From Mycobacterium arosiense ATCC BAA-1401 = DSM 45069 (GTDB lineage: Bacteria > Actinomycetota > Actinomycetes > Mycobacteriales > Mycobacteriaceae), in assembly GCF_002086125.1 (NCBI RefSeq), contig NZ_MVHG01000013.1, positions 37,269-101,268 of the forward strand: a DNA stretch of 64,000 nt, written 5' to 3'. Shown piece by piece: positions 35,907 through 45,474 of this stretch (position 1 is the stretch's first letter; each line of letters starts with the position of its first letter). The notes beneath the pieces were generated by a model that did not search any database, was not told the origin of the DNA, and saw only the letters and a list, made by a program, of their open reading frames with translations. The position numbers and the translations under genes are program-made.

Positions 35907-36084
35907 CGGTGGTGCGCAATACGAAACGGGCGGGAGGGCGATGACGGGACAGCATAAGGCCGATATAGGGTGCTAGAGCTGCACGATGCAACGCGGCGGC
36001 AGGGCGAGGCGGCCGTATATTGCGCTCAGAGGATGAAAGTCGCCGCCGTGGTTCGTCCGAGCGGCCGCCGGAGCAGGGTTACAC

Positions 36085-37818
36085 ATGTTTGAAGCCCTCG
36101 GGATCGCCATGGTGAAGAACGAGGCCGATGTCGTTGAGGCGTTCGCTCGGCATAACTTGAGCTATATGGATGCGCTGGTCATCGTCGATAACGACTCGGT
36201 CGATGACACTCGTGAAATTCTCGTTCGGCTACAGCGGGAGGGGCTGCCCATTGTTTTGTTGGACGACCCGGTGGTTGGTCACTTTCAGGCAGAAATCGTA
36301 ACGGCCGTATACCGCAGGATAGTGCCAATCTTCAAGCCGCGCTTTGTGTTCTTGCTTGATGCCGATGAATTTATCGTTGCCTCGTCGCGGGACACCTTGT
36401 ACTCACAGTTGCGCGCACTGCGCCCTGGTACGCAAGCGCAATATTCCTGGCGCACCTACATTCCCGCCCCCGACGGTCCCGAAGGCGATGAGTCGGATCC
36501 ATTGCGGAGCATCACCCACCGGAAGTTGGTTGAGCGCGCGTGGTACAAGCCGATCATCGTCACCAAGCCGAAGATCGACATGAAGGTGAAGATCCGCCAA
36601 GGCAACCATGGCGTCAGGCACATGGGCCTTCCGCTACGCAAAGTGAAATTACGGGATGCGACGATAGCTCACTTCCCCGTGCGAAGCGTTGATCAATTCA
36701 CAAGTAAGATCTTGGTCGGCTGGATCGCCAATCTGGAGCGAAATCGATACCGGCTCGACATGGCACACGCGATTCACTGGAAAGTGGTTTACGAGCGCAT
36801 CATTCGCGATTCGCTTACGCCCGAGGTTTTGACGATGGAAGCGCTCAAGTATGCGGACTTCTCCGGGGCTGAACTGCGGTGGCCGCGCGACGTGGTACGC
36901 GATCCGGTGGTGCCGGCTTATACGGAATTGACAGCGCGGTCGGCGGTCACCTGCACTCCGCTGCAAAAAGTCGTGCGGTCCATCGACAGAATATTCAACC
37001 CGGAAGCTGATATCTCTGGGCTGGCATCGGACACCGAATTTCTGCGGAACTCGCACCGAAAGGTTAGGGCGCGAAGACACTTCGCACGACCATTCACGAA
37101 CGGCGGCAGATCCAAAACCGAACTCTGCGTTGATCTCCCCCCTTTCCGGTATGTCGCACAGCGGTATCGTCCCGGCTCCGTACTGGACATCGGTTGCGGT
37201 TCTGGGGCATATGCGAAGTACTTCGCTTCTCACGGGACTGAACGGATTACGGGTGTCGACAATTTCGATCCAACGGCAACGTACCTCGAAGCCGACGAAT
37301 ACGTGCGAGCCGACCTTGGCAAACCGCTGAACCTGGCACAGACTTTCGACCTCGTGATGAGCCTGGGCGCAATCCATCATCCGGCGTCGGAAGATGCGCT
37401 CGTTGATAACATCGCGCGCCATGCGCGCGAGCGCATAATAATTTCTGGCGCGCCGGCAGGACCGCCCGGCGGCAACCACACCAACCAATCCATTTCGCGG
37501 CGGCTCGACTTATTCGCCTCAGCCGGCTGGTACCCGTGCCTGTTCGATACCCTTGTGCTGCGGTCGCTTTCGACCTTTCCATGGCTTCGTGGCAATCTGG
37601 TGGTGCTGACCAGAGACGGCGCAGGGGCTGCAGCGGCGCGCGAATACTTATCGGATCTCGAGCAACGATCGGTGAAACAACGGGGCAAGCAGCGCCCAGC
37701 GGTGGTCGCTCACCCATTCACCGAAATGGAAGCCAAGTTGTCGGCTCATCGAGACTCCCGCACCGTGGCGATGGCAAATAGATTGATGCGAGCAATTATC
37801 TCACGTGCCTTCCATTGA
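36085..37818 (+). CDS. Fused GT2-like glycosyltransferase and SAM methyltransferase
   Basis: 577 aa two-domain protein. Residues 1-270 resemble Glyco_tranf_2_4-type proteins: GIAMVKNEADVVE, DNDSVDD, and the metal-binding LLDADEF (about residue 90). From about residue 350 there is a class I methyltransferase, with motif I VLDIGCGSGAYAKYF (about 366), GVDNFDP and the DLVMSLGAIHH segment. The frame is continuous, and motifs of both parts are intact. It could attach a sugar and then methylate it, or modify two sites on one glycan. It stands alone between the GT1 gene and a convergent methyltransferase. The ATG at 36085 lies after a 178 bp gap. Confidence 0.82.
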   Translation: MFEALGIAMVKNEADVVEAFARHNLSYMDALVIVDNDSVDDTREILVRLQREGLPIVLLDDPVVGHFQAEIVTAVYRRIVPIFKPRFVFLLDADEFIVASSRDTLYSQLRALRPGTQAQYSWRTYIPAPDGPEGDESDPLRSITHRKLVERAWYKPIIVTKPKIDMKVKIRQGNHGVRHMGLPLRKVKLRDATIAHFPVRSVDQFTSKILVGWIANLERNRYRLDMAHAIHWKVVYERIIRDSLTPEVLTMEALKYADFSGAELRWPRDVVRDPVVPAYTELTARSAVTCTPLQKVVRSIDRIFNPEADISGLASDTEFLRNSHRKVRARRHFARPFTNGGRSKTELCVDLPPFRYVAQRYRPGSVLDIGCGSGAYAKYFASHGTERITGVDNFDPTATYLEADEYVRADLGKPLNLAQTFDLVMSLGAIHHPASEDALVDNIARHARERIIISGAPAGPPGGNHTNQSISRRLDLFASAGWYPCLFDTLVLRSLSTFPWLRGNLVVLTRDGAGAAAAREYLSDLEQRSVKQRGKQRPAVVAHPFTEMEAKLSAHRDSRTVAMANRLMRAIISRAFH

Positions 37819-37828
37819 TCACGTTTGC

Positions 37829-38476
37829 CTAGCCGAGTTTAACTTCGAACTCGTCTTCTTCTAGTGCATCAATAGGGGGCCGCCGGAAAACGCATCGGTA
37901 GTTCTTTGGCATGCCTGTCTTGGTGATCTTGAATTTGGTGTCTAGGAATCCAAACACCAAAGACAACACAAAGCAGGCGAATTGTAGGGGCAGCCACACA
38001 TATGGCAACTCGTTGCTGGCCATCATCAGCTGATAACTGATGGTGCCGTAGTACCCTTCCAGCCAGTCGAGTGACTCGACGGTAAACCCGGCCTCGGCGG
38101 CCATCCGCTGCCACGCGAACTGCGTATAGCGACAGAAGTCATAGGGCTGCTCGTGCTCTTCATAGAAGAGCGGTGCGCTCACCCATGCTTGCCCACCGGG
38201 CTTCAGCACGCGCTTAAGTTCCCGAAGAACGGCCACCGGGTCGGGAACGTGTTCTAACACCTGGGAGCAAAGCACAAGATCGTAGGTCTCGTCGGCCATC
38301 GGCAGTTCTTCAAGCCGGCAGATGTAATCGATCTGGGAGTACTCTTTGCTGACCTGGCCGAAGTCGGCAGTTTCGTACGTCACATGTTCAAAATGCTTGC
38401 GATAGGGCGCGATTCCTGCTCCAGCGTCAAGCACGCGGAAGGACTTGCTAGCGCCTACCCGGCGAGCATCAATCAC
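37829..38476 (-). CDS. SAM-dependent methyltransferase, possibly 5'-truncated
   Basis: 215 aa Methyltransf_11-type protein. Motif I is RVLDAGAGIAPYRKHF and post-motif DLVLCSQVLEHVPDP is clear. A hydrophobic segment (LPLQFACFVLSLVFGFLD) suggests membrane contact. The GTG at 38476 is the only plausible start, because a TAA lies in frame five codons upstream. The residues just before it (LHRWVIDARR) look like family sequence, so the N-terminus may have been lost. It ends 10 bp from the fusion gene, tail to tail. The substrate is probably a glycan or lipid, judged from context. Confidence 0.72.
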   Translation of the reverse strand: MIDARRVGASKSFRVLDAGAGIAPYRKHFEHVTYETADFGQVSKEYSQIDYICRLEELPMADETYDLVLCSQVLEHVPDPVAVLRELKRVLKPGGQAWVSAPLFYEEHEQPYDFCRYTQFAWQRMAAEAGFTVESLDWLEGYYGTISYQLMMASNELPYVWLPLQFACFVLSLVFGFLDTKFKITKTGMPKNYRCVFRRPPIDALEEDEFEVKLG

Positions 38477-38781
38477 CCAGCGGTGCAGTTATCAGCGTGA
38501 CGAATTGAAAAGCGGCGGGAAGGGGACGTAGCGCCGGGACACAACGACAGCCCATATGCGGCGACTTCCCTGAACTGCGTTTGGGGCCACATCACACCAC
38601 ATCTTCGATCGATTTCACATTGCTGCAGTGACCAGCGGAACCTGCCCGTCAGCTGTGACAGGCATACTTACCAGTTCCAGTTCCGGTGAGTCACCAGAGC
38701 GGAAGGGGCCCACATCTCGAAAGCATCATGCTTTGCCGATACCACGACACGTCGACCATCCACCATGAAATACTGCCAGTC

Positions 38782-39729
38782 GTGAGCTCACTGGCGATCG
38801 AGGTTGTCGGCCTCACAAAGACATTCGGGCAAAATACGCCCGCGGTCAATGGCGTGAGCTTCTCAGTCCCGGCCGGAACCGTGTGCGGCCTGCTCGGCCA
38901 CAACGGCGCCGGCAAGACCACGACCATCAATATCTTGTCCACGCTGATTCGGCCCAGTTCGGGCAGCGCGCGCGTCGGCGGGTATGACGTCGTCCGTCAG
39001 CCCACCCAGGTACGTGCCGGCATCGGGATGGCCGGGCAGTTCACCGGAATGGATCCAATGCTCACCGGGCGGGAGAACCTGGTGCTGTTCGGCAGGCTGC
39101 GCGGCCTGCGCCGGCAACAGGCGAAGGCTCGTGCCGACGAGTTGCTCGAACAGTTCGACCTCGTCGCGGCCGCCGATCGGCGGGTATCCACCTACTCCGG
39201 AGGCATGCAGCGGCGGGTCGATCTCGCCAGCGCCCTGGTGGTGCTGCCGAAGGTGCTGTTTCTCGATGAGCCGACCACCGGGCTGGACCCACGTAGCCGC
39301 CGAGCCGTGTGGTCGCTGGTGAGCTCATTGACCCTGCAGGGCGTCACTGTGCTGCTGACCACGCAGTACCTGGAAGAGGCCGACGTGTTGAGCGACTCGA
39401 TCGTTGTCATCGACCACGGGCAGGTGATCGCCAGCGGTACCGCCGAGGACCTCAAACGCAGGGTGGGCACCAGCTATTGCCAGGTGACCCCGGCGAACCC
39501 GGCCGACGTCCACCAGGTCATGGCTGCGCTGACCGGCCTCGATGGCATCGATATCGACGCCGACATGAACTCGGTGTCGGTGCCGGCTCCCTACGGTGTG
39601 GCGACATTGAGCGAGGTGTTCCGGCGGGTCGATGCGATCGGTGTGGAACTCATCGACATATCGCTGCGCAAACCGTCCCTCGATGAGGCGTTCCTGCACC
39701 TCACCGAGCGGACAGTCGCCCAAGCATGA
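38782..39729 (+). CDS. DrrA-like ABC transporter ATPase
   Basis: About 315 aa ABC ATPase of the daunorubicin-resistance DrrA type. Walker A GHNGAGKTT, signature YSGGMQRR, Walker B VLFLDEPTTGLD, and the family-typical TTQYLEEAD are visible. The GTG at 38782 (SSLAIEVVGLTKTFG) gives the normal family length. In-frame starts at 38728 and 38686 would add up to 32 unrelated residues. It overlaps the first permease gene by 4 bp. With the two permeases it forms a DrrABC-type exporter, a set repeatedly found in mycobacterial glycolipid loci. Confidence 0.92.
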   Translation: MSSLAIEVVGLTKTFGQNTPAVNGVSFSVPAGTVCGLLGHNGAGKTTTINILSTLIRPSSGSARVGGYDVVRQPTQVRAGIGMAGQFTGMDPMLTGRENLVLFGRLRGLRRQQAKARADELLEQFDLVAAADRRVSTYSGGMQRRVDLASALVVLPKVLFLDEPTTGLDPRSRRAVWSLVSSLTLQGVTVLLTTQYLEEADVLSDSIVVIDHGQVIASGTAEDLKRRVGTSYCQVTPANPADVHQVMAALTGLDGIDIDADMNSVSVPAPYGVATLSEVFRRVDAIGVELIDISLRKPSLDEAFLHLTERTVAQA

Positions 39730-40466
39730 CCGCTCTGGCCGCCCTCACCGAACGGTCGCTGCTCGCCGCCGCACGCGACGGCGGGCTGATGTTCGAGATA
39801 TTCTCACCCGTCGGATATCTGGTCGGCTTTTCCCTGGCGTTGCACGGCCTGGTCGACACCGGACACACCAGCTATGCGCAGTATCTGGTCCCTGCGATCG
39901 CGCTCCAGGCGGTGGTCTTCGCCGGAATGCTCACCGCGGATCGCGCTGCACGCGATCACCTGCATGGGCTGGGGGAGCGATTGATGACGCTGCCAATCGC
40001 CGCGGCAGTCCCGGTGAGTGCGCGAATAATTGCGACCCTGGTCCGGGCCGCGCTCGGCCTGACGGTGGCGATCATCGCCGGCTATGCATTCGGATTCCGG
40101 ATGACCGGCGGTCCGGGCTACGCGGCGGCCTTCGTCGCCATCGCACTGCTATTCGGCCTCGCCGTGGCACTAGGTGCCGACGCGCTGGGTTCGAGTACCA
40201 GCACCCCGCAGGGCGCCAGCCACCTATTGTTTGTCCCCCAACTCCTGCTATTCATGCTTTCCACGGGAATCGCCCCCGAGACCAACTTCCCCGGTTGGCT
40301 GCGTCCATACGTACGCAACCAGCCCTTGTCGCTGGTCGCCGAAACACTCCGTGGCTTGGGCCGTGGCCATGTGACAGTCGGCAATCTGGCACCCAGCCTG
40401 GCGTGGTGTGTGGGCATGGTGCTGGTCTTCGGCGCAATCACGCTACGGATGCAGAGGCGAACCTAG
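39726..40466 (+). CDS. DrrB-like ABC-2 permease
   Basis: 246 aa ABC-2 type membrane protein with about six hydrophobic segments. The family signature GFSLALHGLVDTGHTSYAQY-like N-terminus and the QPLSLVAETLRGL segment are seen. The ATG overlaps the ATPase stop in an ATGA. It probably exports the assembled glycolipid or a precursor, together with the next permease. Confidence 0.9.
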   Translation: MTALAALTERSLLAAARDGGLMFEIFSPVGYLVGFSLALHGLVDTGHTSYAQYLVPAIALQAVVFAGMLTADRAARDHLHGLGERLMTLPIAAAVPVSARIIATLVRAALGLTVAIIAGYAFGFRMTGGPGYAAAFVAIALLFGLAVALGADALGSSTSTPQGASHLLFVPQLLLFMLSTGIAPETNFPGWLRPYVRNQPLSLVAETLRGLGRGHVTVGNLAPSLAWCVGMVLVFGAITLRMQRRT

Positions 40467-41257
40467 TGTCACATCGTATGGAGACGCAGGGTTCGCTGCT
40501 GACCCAGAGCTGGGTGCAAGCCGTGCGACTCCTCACCGAGTGGCGGCGTGAGCGAGCGGTGCTGGTGGGATCCCTGATTGTCCCTGTCTGCCTCTTGCTG
40601 GTCTATGTCGTGGTGCTGGATGAGCGCGTCCATAAGCTCACCGGCGTCGCCAGCGTCTACGGCCTGGTCCCGGTGTGCTCGGTGCTGTCCGCACTGTTTG
40701 GCGCCCTCAGCACTTCGCTCGGCATCGCGATGGAGCGCGATTCACGAATGCTGAGCCGGATGTGGGTGCTGCCCGTCCACAGAGCAAGCCCGCTCACCGG
40801 ACGGCTGACGGCAGAGGCCGTGCGGGCTCTCGGCGGAACGATTCTGATCACCGCCCTCGGAGTCGTAATGGGGCTGCGCTTCACGCATGGCTGGCTCACC
40901 ATACTGCTCTACGTTCTGATCCCTTCCATCCTCGTGGTTGGGTTCACGTCGCTGGTCATGGCGATCGCCATCCGGACCAACGGTGTCTCCCTCATGACCT
41001 GGCTGGCAGCCGGCACCGTCTCCCTGGCATTCCTCAACCCCGGAACCACGCCAATCAACACGTTCCCCGAGTGGCTCCGGCCATTTGTCCGCATGCAACC
41101 GATGTCACCGCCCATCGAGGCCATGTGGGCCCTGGCCCACGGCGGCCCGTTGGTACGGCCCCTGGCGATGACCATGGCTTGGGCGATGGCACTGCTAGCG
41201 GTGTCTGTCCCGGTCGCGGTGCGTGGGTATCGGGTCGCCGCCGAATCCAATGCGTGA
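40466..41257 (+). CDS. DrrC-like ABC-2 permease
   Basis: 263 aa ABC-2 permease, second membrane subunit. About six membrane segments, with the family hallmark ERDSRMLSRMWVLPVHRAS and the QPMSPPIEAMWAL segment near the C-terminus. The GTG at 40466 overlaps the preceding stop by one base, and an ATG at 40478 is the alternative start. It completes the DrrABC set and is the last gene of this short operon. Confidence 0.9.
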   Translation: MSHRMETQGSLLTQSWVQAVRLLTEWRRERAVLVGSLIVPVCLLLVYVVVLDERVHKLTGVASVYGLVPVCSVLSALFGALSTSLGIAMERDSRMLSRMWVLPVHRASPLTGRLTAEAVRALGGTILITALGVVMGLRFTHGWLTILLYVLIPSILVVGFTSLVMAIAIRTNGVSLMTWLAAGTVSLAFLNPGTTPINTFPEWLRPFVRMQPMSPPIEAMWALAHGGPLVRPLAMTMAWAMALLAVSVPVAVRGYRVAAESNA

Positions 41258-41372
41258 GAGCATCCGGAACCTTAACCACACTCGCGAGGGCGCTACCCAT
41301 GTGACAGCCATGGCGCCCATTGTTTGCCACGTACGGGGACGGGCGATCCTGCATGCCGCGTGCGTTGGCAGG

Positions 41373-42200
41373 CTAGCGGCGGGCTGGGCTTGCGGGTCTT
41401 TGAGCGCTACGCGCGCGGAACAACCTCGATCTAGCGTTGCGTACCCGAAACGCCTGGATACGGAACCACCGAAGGTACGCCATGAACACCGCGCGGCGGC
41501 CCTCCTTTGTCATCCCGCGGGTCAAGTTCGATGTCCAGAGATACAGCGGGAGTCGCTTCATGAACTCTTTGTCCTTGCTCATGCTGATCCCGCTCATGTC
41601 GTTGTACCGCGCAACGACGATGTCCATGTACCGGGTGACCAGCGCGGGGTTGGAGAAGCAGCGGATATTGAAGTCCCAATCGGCGCAGACAGGATAGCGC
41701 AGGTTGTAGGGGCCGATGCCGTCGAAAATCTCACGGCGATAGAAGACCGACTGGTGGCCGAGGTTGGTGTCGAACAGCAGACGGTCGAGGTCGAAGGCGC
41801 CTGCATGGCGGAAAGAATTCGAGCGCAGCATTACATCGCCATACACGAGATCGCTGTGCTCATGTTCTCCGATGAACGCGGCTACGCGAGCCAAGGTGTC
41901 GGCGTCGTACAGGGTGTCGTCGGCACCCAAAAATAGCAACCAGGCCCCGCTGGCCATGTCGACACCACGGTTCATGGCATCGTAGGCGCCGCGGTCGGGG
42001 CCGGAATGGATGATTAACCGGGTCCCCAGCTTGGGAGCGAAGCTATGCGCCACATCGAGCGTTCCATCCGTCGAGCCGCCGTCTACGAGGACCAGCTCAA
42101 AGTCGCCGCAAACCTGTTGCGCGATGCTTTCGAGGCAGGCGGGCAAAGTCGTCACCATGTTCAATGCGGGCACGATGATGGAAAACATTGGCGCAGTCAT
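41373..42200 (-). CDS. GT2 glycosyltransferase (Rv1514c-like)
   Basis: 275 aa GT-A fold enzyme very similar to Rv1514c. The nucleotide-sugar motifs are SIIVPALN, VDGGSTDGT and the DxD-type LGADDT, followed by GHQSVFYRREIFDGIGPYN. It is the last of four minus-strand genes (gmdA, epiA, fkbM-type, GT2) that resemble Rv1511-Rv1514c, so transfer of a GDP-fucose-derived sugar is a reasonable guess. The start is ATG 42200. The C-terminal tail is rich in Arg/Ala. Confidence 0.9.
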   Translation of the reverse strand: MTAPMFSIIVPALNMVTTLPACLESIAQQVCGDFELVLVDGGSTDGTLDVAHSFAPKLGTRLIIHSGPDRGAYDAMNRGVDMASGAWLLFLGADDTLYDADTLARVAAFIGEHEHSDLVYGDVMLRSNSFRHAGAFDLDRLLFDTNLGHQSVFYRREIFDGIGPYNLRYPVCADWDFNIRCFSNPALVTRYMDIVVARYNDMSGISMSKDKEFMKRLPLYLWTSNLTRGMTKEGRRAVFMAYLRWFRIQAFRVRNARSRLFRARSAQRPASPARR

Positions 42201-42284
42201 GGGCTACTCGCAATCTTCACTTTGCGCGTTCGGTCGGTGCCCATGTGCCATTCGATCGACAAAGGCTCCGACGCGCATCTTCGG

Positions 42285-43016
42285 TCAATCACTTTCACGG
42301 AAGAAGATGCCGTCGGCCTGCAACATTCGACCATTTCGGGTGTCCGTGACACATGGCAGCAATCCTGTGAGCGTGAACCCCAAAGAATATACAAGATCGA
42401 GCGCCTCGCGAATGAGCATCCCGCCTTCGTACAGGGGGAGGCACGAAAGTTCGAGTTGCATGCCGACGCAACGGTTATTCAGCGTTGATTTACTACCTGC
42501 GAGCACCTGTTTCTCAAATCCTTGCACGTCGATCTTGAGAAAAGCAACATCGGCCGGACGGAGAATTTCTGGCACCACAGAATCAAGTCGGTGTATCGGC
42601 ACCTCTTCGGTACCAGTGTAATTTGCCCAAGGAAACGCATCCTGGTGACTTTTCAGCATCGACAAAACAGAACTGCTTTGACCGGCATTCGCCGCGACAT
42701 TTACCGAAATTTTTCCATCAACATCTCCTAATGCACACTGCCTGCAATCCCACAGCGAATCTTTCGCTGCCTTCTGAGCTAAAAGTGAAAATGGCTCCGA
42801 TAAAGGTTCGAACGATACGATACGACCCTTGTACGCCGCCCTGCGCAGGTCGGTACCGTATTGGCCGGAGTTGGCGCCGACATCAAGCACGAGGTTTATC
42901 TGATGCGATTCGAGTTGATGCATGAAATTTCGTTCCCAGTCCAGGTGAGGAGAGTAGCTCGTCACCTCGAAACCGGCGCGATGCGCGATCTGACGAGCGC
43001 GGTGCATCAAATCCAC
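42285..43016 (-). CDS. FkbM-family methyltransferase (Rv1513-like)
   Basis: 243 aa FkbM-type SAM methyltransferase, the same length as Rv1513. Motif I is LVLDVGANSGQYG, then VSFEPLSEPF, and the typical DVAFLKIDVQGFEKQVL. FkbM enzymes O-methylate sugars or polyketides, and with gmdA/epiA upstream a sugar hydroxyl is the likely target. It starts with GTG at 43016. A small hairpin precedes it. Confidence 0.9.
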   Translation of the reverse strand: MDLMHRARQIAHRAGFEVTSYSPHLDWERNFMHQLESHQINLVLDVGANSGQYGTDLRRAAYKGRIVSFEPLSEPFSLLAQKAAKDSLWDCRQCALGDVDGKISVNVAANAGQSSSVLSMLKSHQDAFPWANYTGTEEVPIHRLDSVVPEILRPADVAFLKIDVQGFEKQVLAGSKSTLNNRCVGMQLELSCLPLYEGGMLIREALDLVYSLGFTLTGLLPCVTDTRNGRMLQADGIFFRESD

Positions 43017-43114
43017 CGCGCAACGCTAACATGCGGATTTCCCCGGGATGTGGTGAACGTGCGACCGGGCCATGCAGAGAGGAGATGCGTGCTTGTGCAT
43101 CCGGGCGACCGGTG

Positions 43115-43135
43115 CGCCTTTCCCGATAAAAGGCG
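43115..43135 (-). terminator. Weak hairpin after epiA
   Basis: CGCCTTT (43115-43121) and AAAGGCG (43129-43135) form a perfect 7-bp stem with a 7-base loop, 24 bp past the epiA stop. There is no T-tract on the minus strand, so terminator activity is uncertain. It could instead attenuate expression of the FkbM gene. Confidence 0.35.
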
Positions 43136-43158
43136 TTGCTGAAGCCTCGGCGACAATG

Positions 43159-44121
43159 TCACTTCCTCACTGCATCGGCGTTCGCGCGATACCAGGCCAC
43201 CGTCGCCTCGATGCCGTCCCGCAGCGCGATGCCGGGCTGCCAGCCAGCCTCTCGCAACACCGAAATGTCCAGCAGTTTGCGTGGCGTCCCATCCGGTTTG
43301 GTTGTGTCCCAGCGAGTTTCGCCGGAGTAGCCGACCGCTCCGGCGACCATATCAGCAATCTCCATGATGGTGTGGTCGATGCCGGTGCCCACGTTGACGT
43401 GGTTCGGACCGTCGAAGTTTTCCAAGAGGTGCAGACATGCGTTTGCCAGGTCATCGACGTGGAGCAGCTCACGCCGCGGAGCCCCGGTGCCCCAGTTCGT
43501 CACCTCCGGCGCGCCGCTAACTCTGGCCTCCTCGTATCGGCGGATGAGCGCCGGCAGCAGGTGTGACCCCGATGGGGAGAAGTTGTCGCCCGGTCCATAC
43601 AGGTTCGTCGGCATCGCAGAAATCCATGCCAGGCCGTACTGGCGCCTGACCGCCTGGACCTGAAGAATGCCGGCGATCTTAGCGATCGCGTATGCGTCAT
43701 TGGTGGGCTCCAGCGGGCCGGTGAGCAGCGCGTTCTCCTTGATGGGCTGTGACGCAAATTTCGGGTATATGCAAGACGAACCGAGAAACAGCAGTCGCGG
43801 CACCCGCGCGGTCACCGCGGCATCGAGCAGATTCACCTGGATCTGCAGGTTCTCGGATAGAAAATCCACGGGATATGTGTCGTTGGCCATGATCCCGCCC
43901 ACACGGGCCGCTGCGACGATGACGACATGTGGTCTGGTGCTCAGTATGAAGTCGAATGTCGTGGCCCGGTCCGTTAGGTCGAGTTCGCTGTGTGACCGCA
44001 CAAGAAGATTGGTGAATCCCTCGGCCTGAAATCCGCGTAGCAAGGCGGATCCGACTAGGCCGCGGTGTCCGGCGATGTACACCGGAGCTGTGCGGTCAAG
44101 AGTGCCGACTGACGCGTCCAT
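43159..44121 (-). CDS. epiA: GDP-L-fucose synthase (EpiA)
   Basis: 320 aa NADPH-dependent SDR that epimerises and reduces GDP-4-keto-6-deoxymannose to GDP-L-fucose. The Rossmann motif is GHRGLVGSA, SSCIYP carries the serine, and the YxxxK pair is in NDAYAIAKIAG. It is homologous to Rv1512. It follows gmdA with 6 bp between them on the minus strand, so the two consecutive steps of the pathway are co-expressed. Confidence 0.95.
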   Translation of the reverse strand: MDASVGTLDRTAPVYIAGHRGLVGSALLRGFQAEGFTNLLVRSHSELDLTDRATTFDFILSTRPHVVIVAAARVGGIMANDTYPVDFLSENLQIQVNLLDAAVTARVPRLLFLGSSCIYPKFASQPIKENALLTGPLEPTNDAYAIAKIAGILQVQAVRRQYGLAWISAMPTNLYGPGDNFSPSGSHLLPALIRRYEEARVSGAPEVTNWGTGAPRRELLHVDDLANACLHLLENFDGPNHVNVGTGIDHTIMEIADMVAGAVGYSGETRWDTTKPDGTPRKLLDISVLREAGWQPGIALRDGIEATVAWYRANADAVRK

Positions 44122-44127
44122 CCGTTG

Positions 44128-45150
44128 TCAGCCCCAGCCCGGAAGACTCGGCCTGTCAATCCATGGCCTGCCGTCGCATTCGAGAGCGGCGATGTCCGCC
44201 TCCACCATGATTCGCGCCAGGTCGCTGGTGTGGACGGAGGCCTTCCACCCCAAGGTCTGGGCGGCCTTCGTGGCATCCCCTATCAGCGAATCCACCTCAG
44301 TGGGCCTCAGGTAGCGCTCGTCGAACTGCACATGCTTCTGCCAGTCGAGTCCGGCGTGGTCGAACGCGGTTTCAGCGAATTCACGCACTGTGTAACCGCG
44401 TCCCGTCGCCAGAACGAAGTCTTCGGGTTGTGCAGCTTGCAGCATGCGCCACATTCCCTCCACGTATTCGGGTGCGTACCCCCAGTCGCGCACAGCATCG
44501 AGGTTGCCTAAGTAGAGATTTGATTGGACACCTGCTTTGATCCGCGCGACGGCTCGTGTGATTTTTCGAGTCACGAATGTTTCGCCCCGCCTGGGAGATT
44601 CGTGGTTGAACAAGATGCCGTTCACCGCGAACAACCCGTACGCTTCTCGATAGTTGCGAGTCGCCCAGTACGAGTAAAGCTTTGCCGCACCATACGGTGA
44701 TCGCGGATTAAACGCTGTCTGCTCATTTTGCGTTGGCGGCGACGCGCCGAACATCTCAGACGACGATGCTTGATAATACCGGCATTGCACTCGGGACAGG
44801 CGGACAGCTTCGAGCAGTCGGATCGATCCCATGCCGGTTGTGTCGCCAGTGTGTACCGGCTCGTCGAAGCTGACACGCACATGCGACTGCGCCGCGAGGT
44901 TGTACACTTCGTCCGGATCGATGGTGTTCAACAACGTCACCAGACGGGTTCCATCGGTGAGATCGCCGTAGTGCAAGAAAAGTCGTGCGCCCGGTTGGTG
45001 GGGATCGACATAAAGGTGATCGATCCGCGAGGTATTAAAGGTGGACGCCCGACGGATGAGGCCGTGGACCTCGTATCCCTTGGTCAGCAACAGTTCGGCG
45101 AGGTACGAGCCGTCTTGCCCGGTAATTCCGGTTATCAATGCTCGCTTCAC
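44128..45150 (-). CDS. gmdA: GDP-mannose 4,6-dehydratase (GmdA)
   Basis: 340 aa SDR, nearly collinear with Rv1511 of the same length. It converts GDP-mannose to GDP-4-keto-6-deoxymannose. Motifs: [15 protein letters not shown] (NADP binding), [22 protein letters not shown] and the YxxxK of [12 protein letters not shown]. The GTG at 45150 starts the protein as MKRALITG, and a longer in-frame reading to 45198 adds non-family residues. First gene of the gmdA-epiA-fkbM-GT2 operon. Confidence 0.96.
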   Translation of the reverse strand: MKRALITGITGQDGSYLAELLLTKGYEVHGLIRRASTFNTSRIDHLYVDPHQPGARLFLHYGDLTDGTRLVTLLNTIDPDEVYNLAAQSHVRVSFDEPVHTGDTTGMGSIRLLEAVRLSRVQCRYYQASSSEMFGASPPTQNEQTAFNPRSPYGAAKLYSYWATRNYREAYGLFAVNGILFNHESPRRGETFVTRKITRAVARIKAGVQSNLYLGNLDAVRDWGYAPEYVEGMWRMLQAAQPEDFVLATGRGYTVREFAETAFDHAGLDWQKHVQFDERYLRPTEVDSLIGDATKAAQTLGWKASVHTSDLARIMVEADIAALECDGRPWIDRPSLPGWG

Positions 45151-45474
45151 TGGATTCCCGCTCCCGTCGGTGCATGCTTTTTGCCGCGCGTCCGGCATCC
45201 GATAATTACGGCGATCTCACCCCTCGTTGCGCTACAACGCCGGGGGCGTCGCCGTCGCTTCATAGTAGATGTCAAAGGCAACAGACGTGCAGTGATGGGC
45301 TTACTAACGGGCGTTACGGCCGACTGAGAGCGGCAGGCACGCCAAACAGAAGGACCAAAGTGTCTACGGCTACGAGAACGCCCACCAGGGTGAGGGTTTC
45401 GACGTAGCGGACGATAAGGTCGTCGCCCTACAACGAATAGGACGATGCCCCGCAATCTGGTCAGGCGGGAAATA
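45151..45474. other. Intergenic, upstream of gmdA
   Basis: 324 bp with no credible gene. It must hold the promoter of the gmdA operon and the end of the next minus-strand gene. I see no clear terminator or repeat. Confidence 0.6.
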
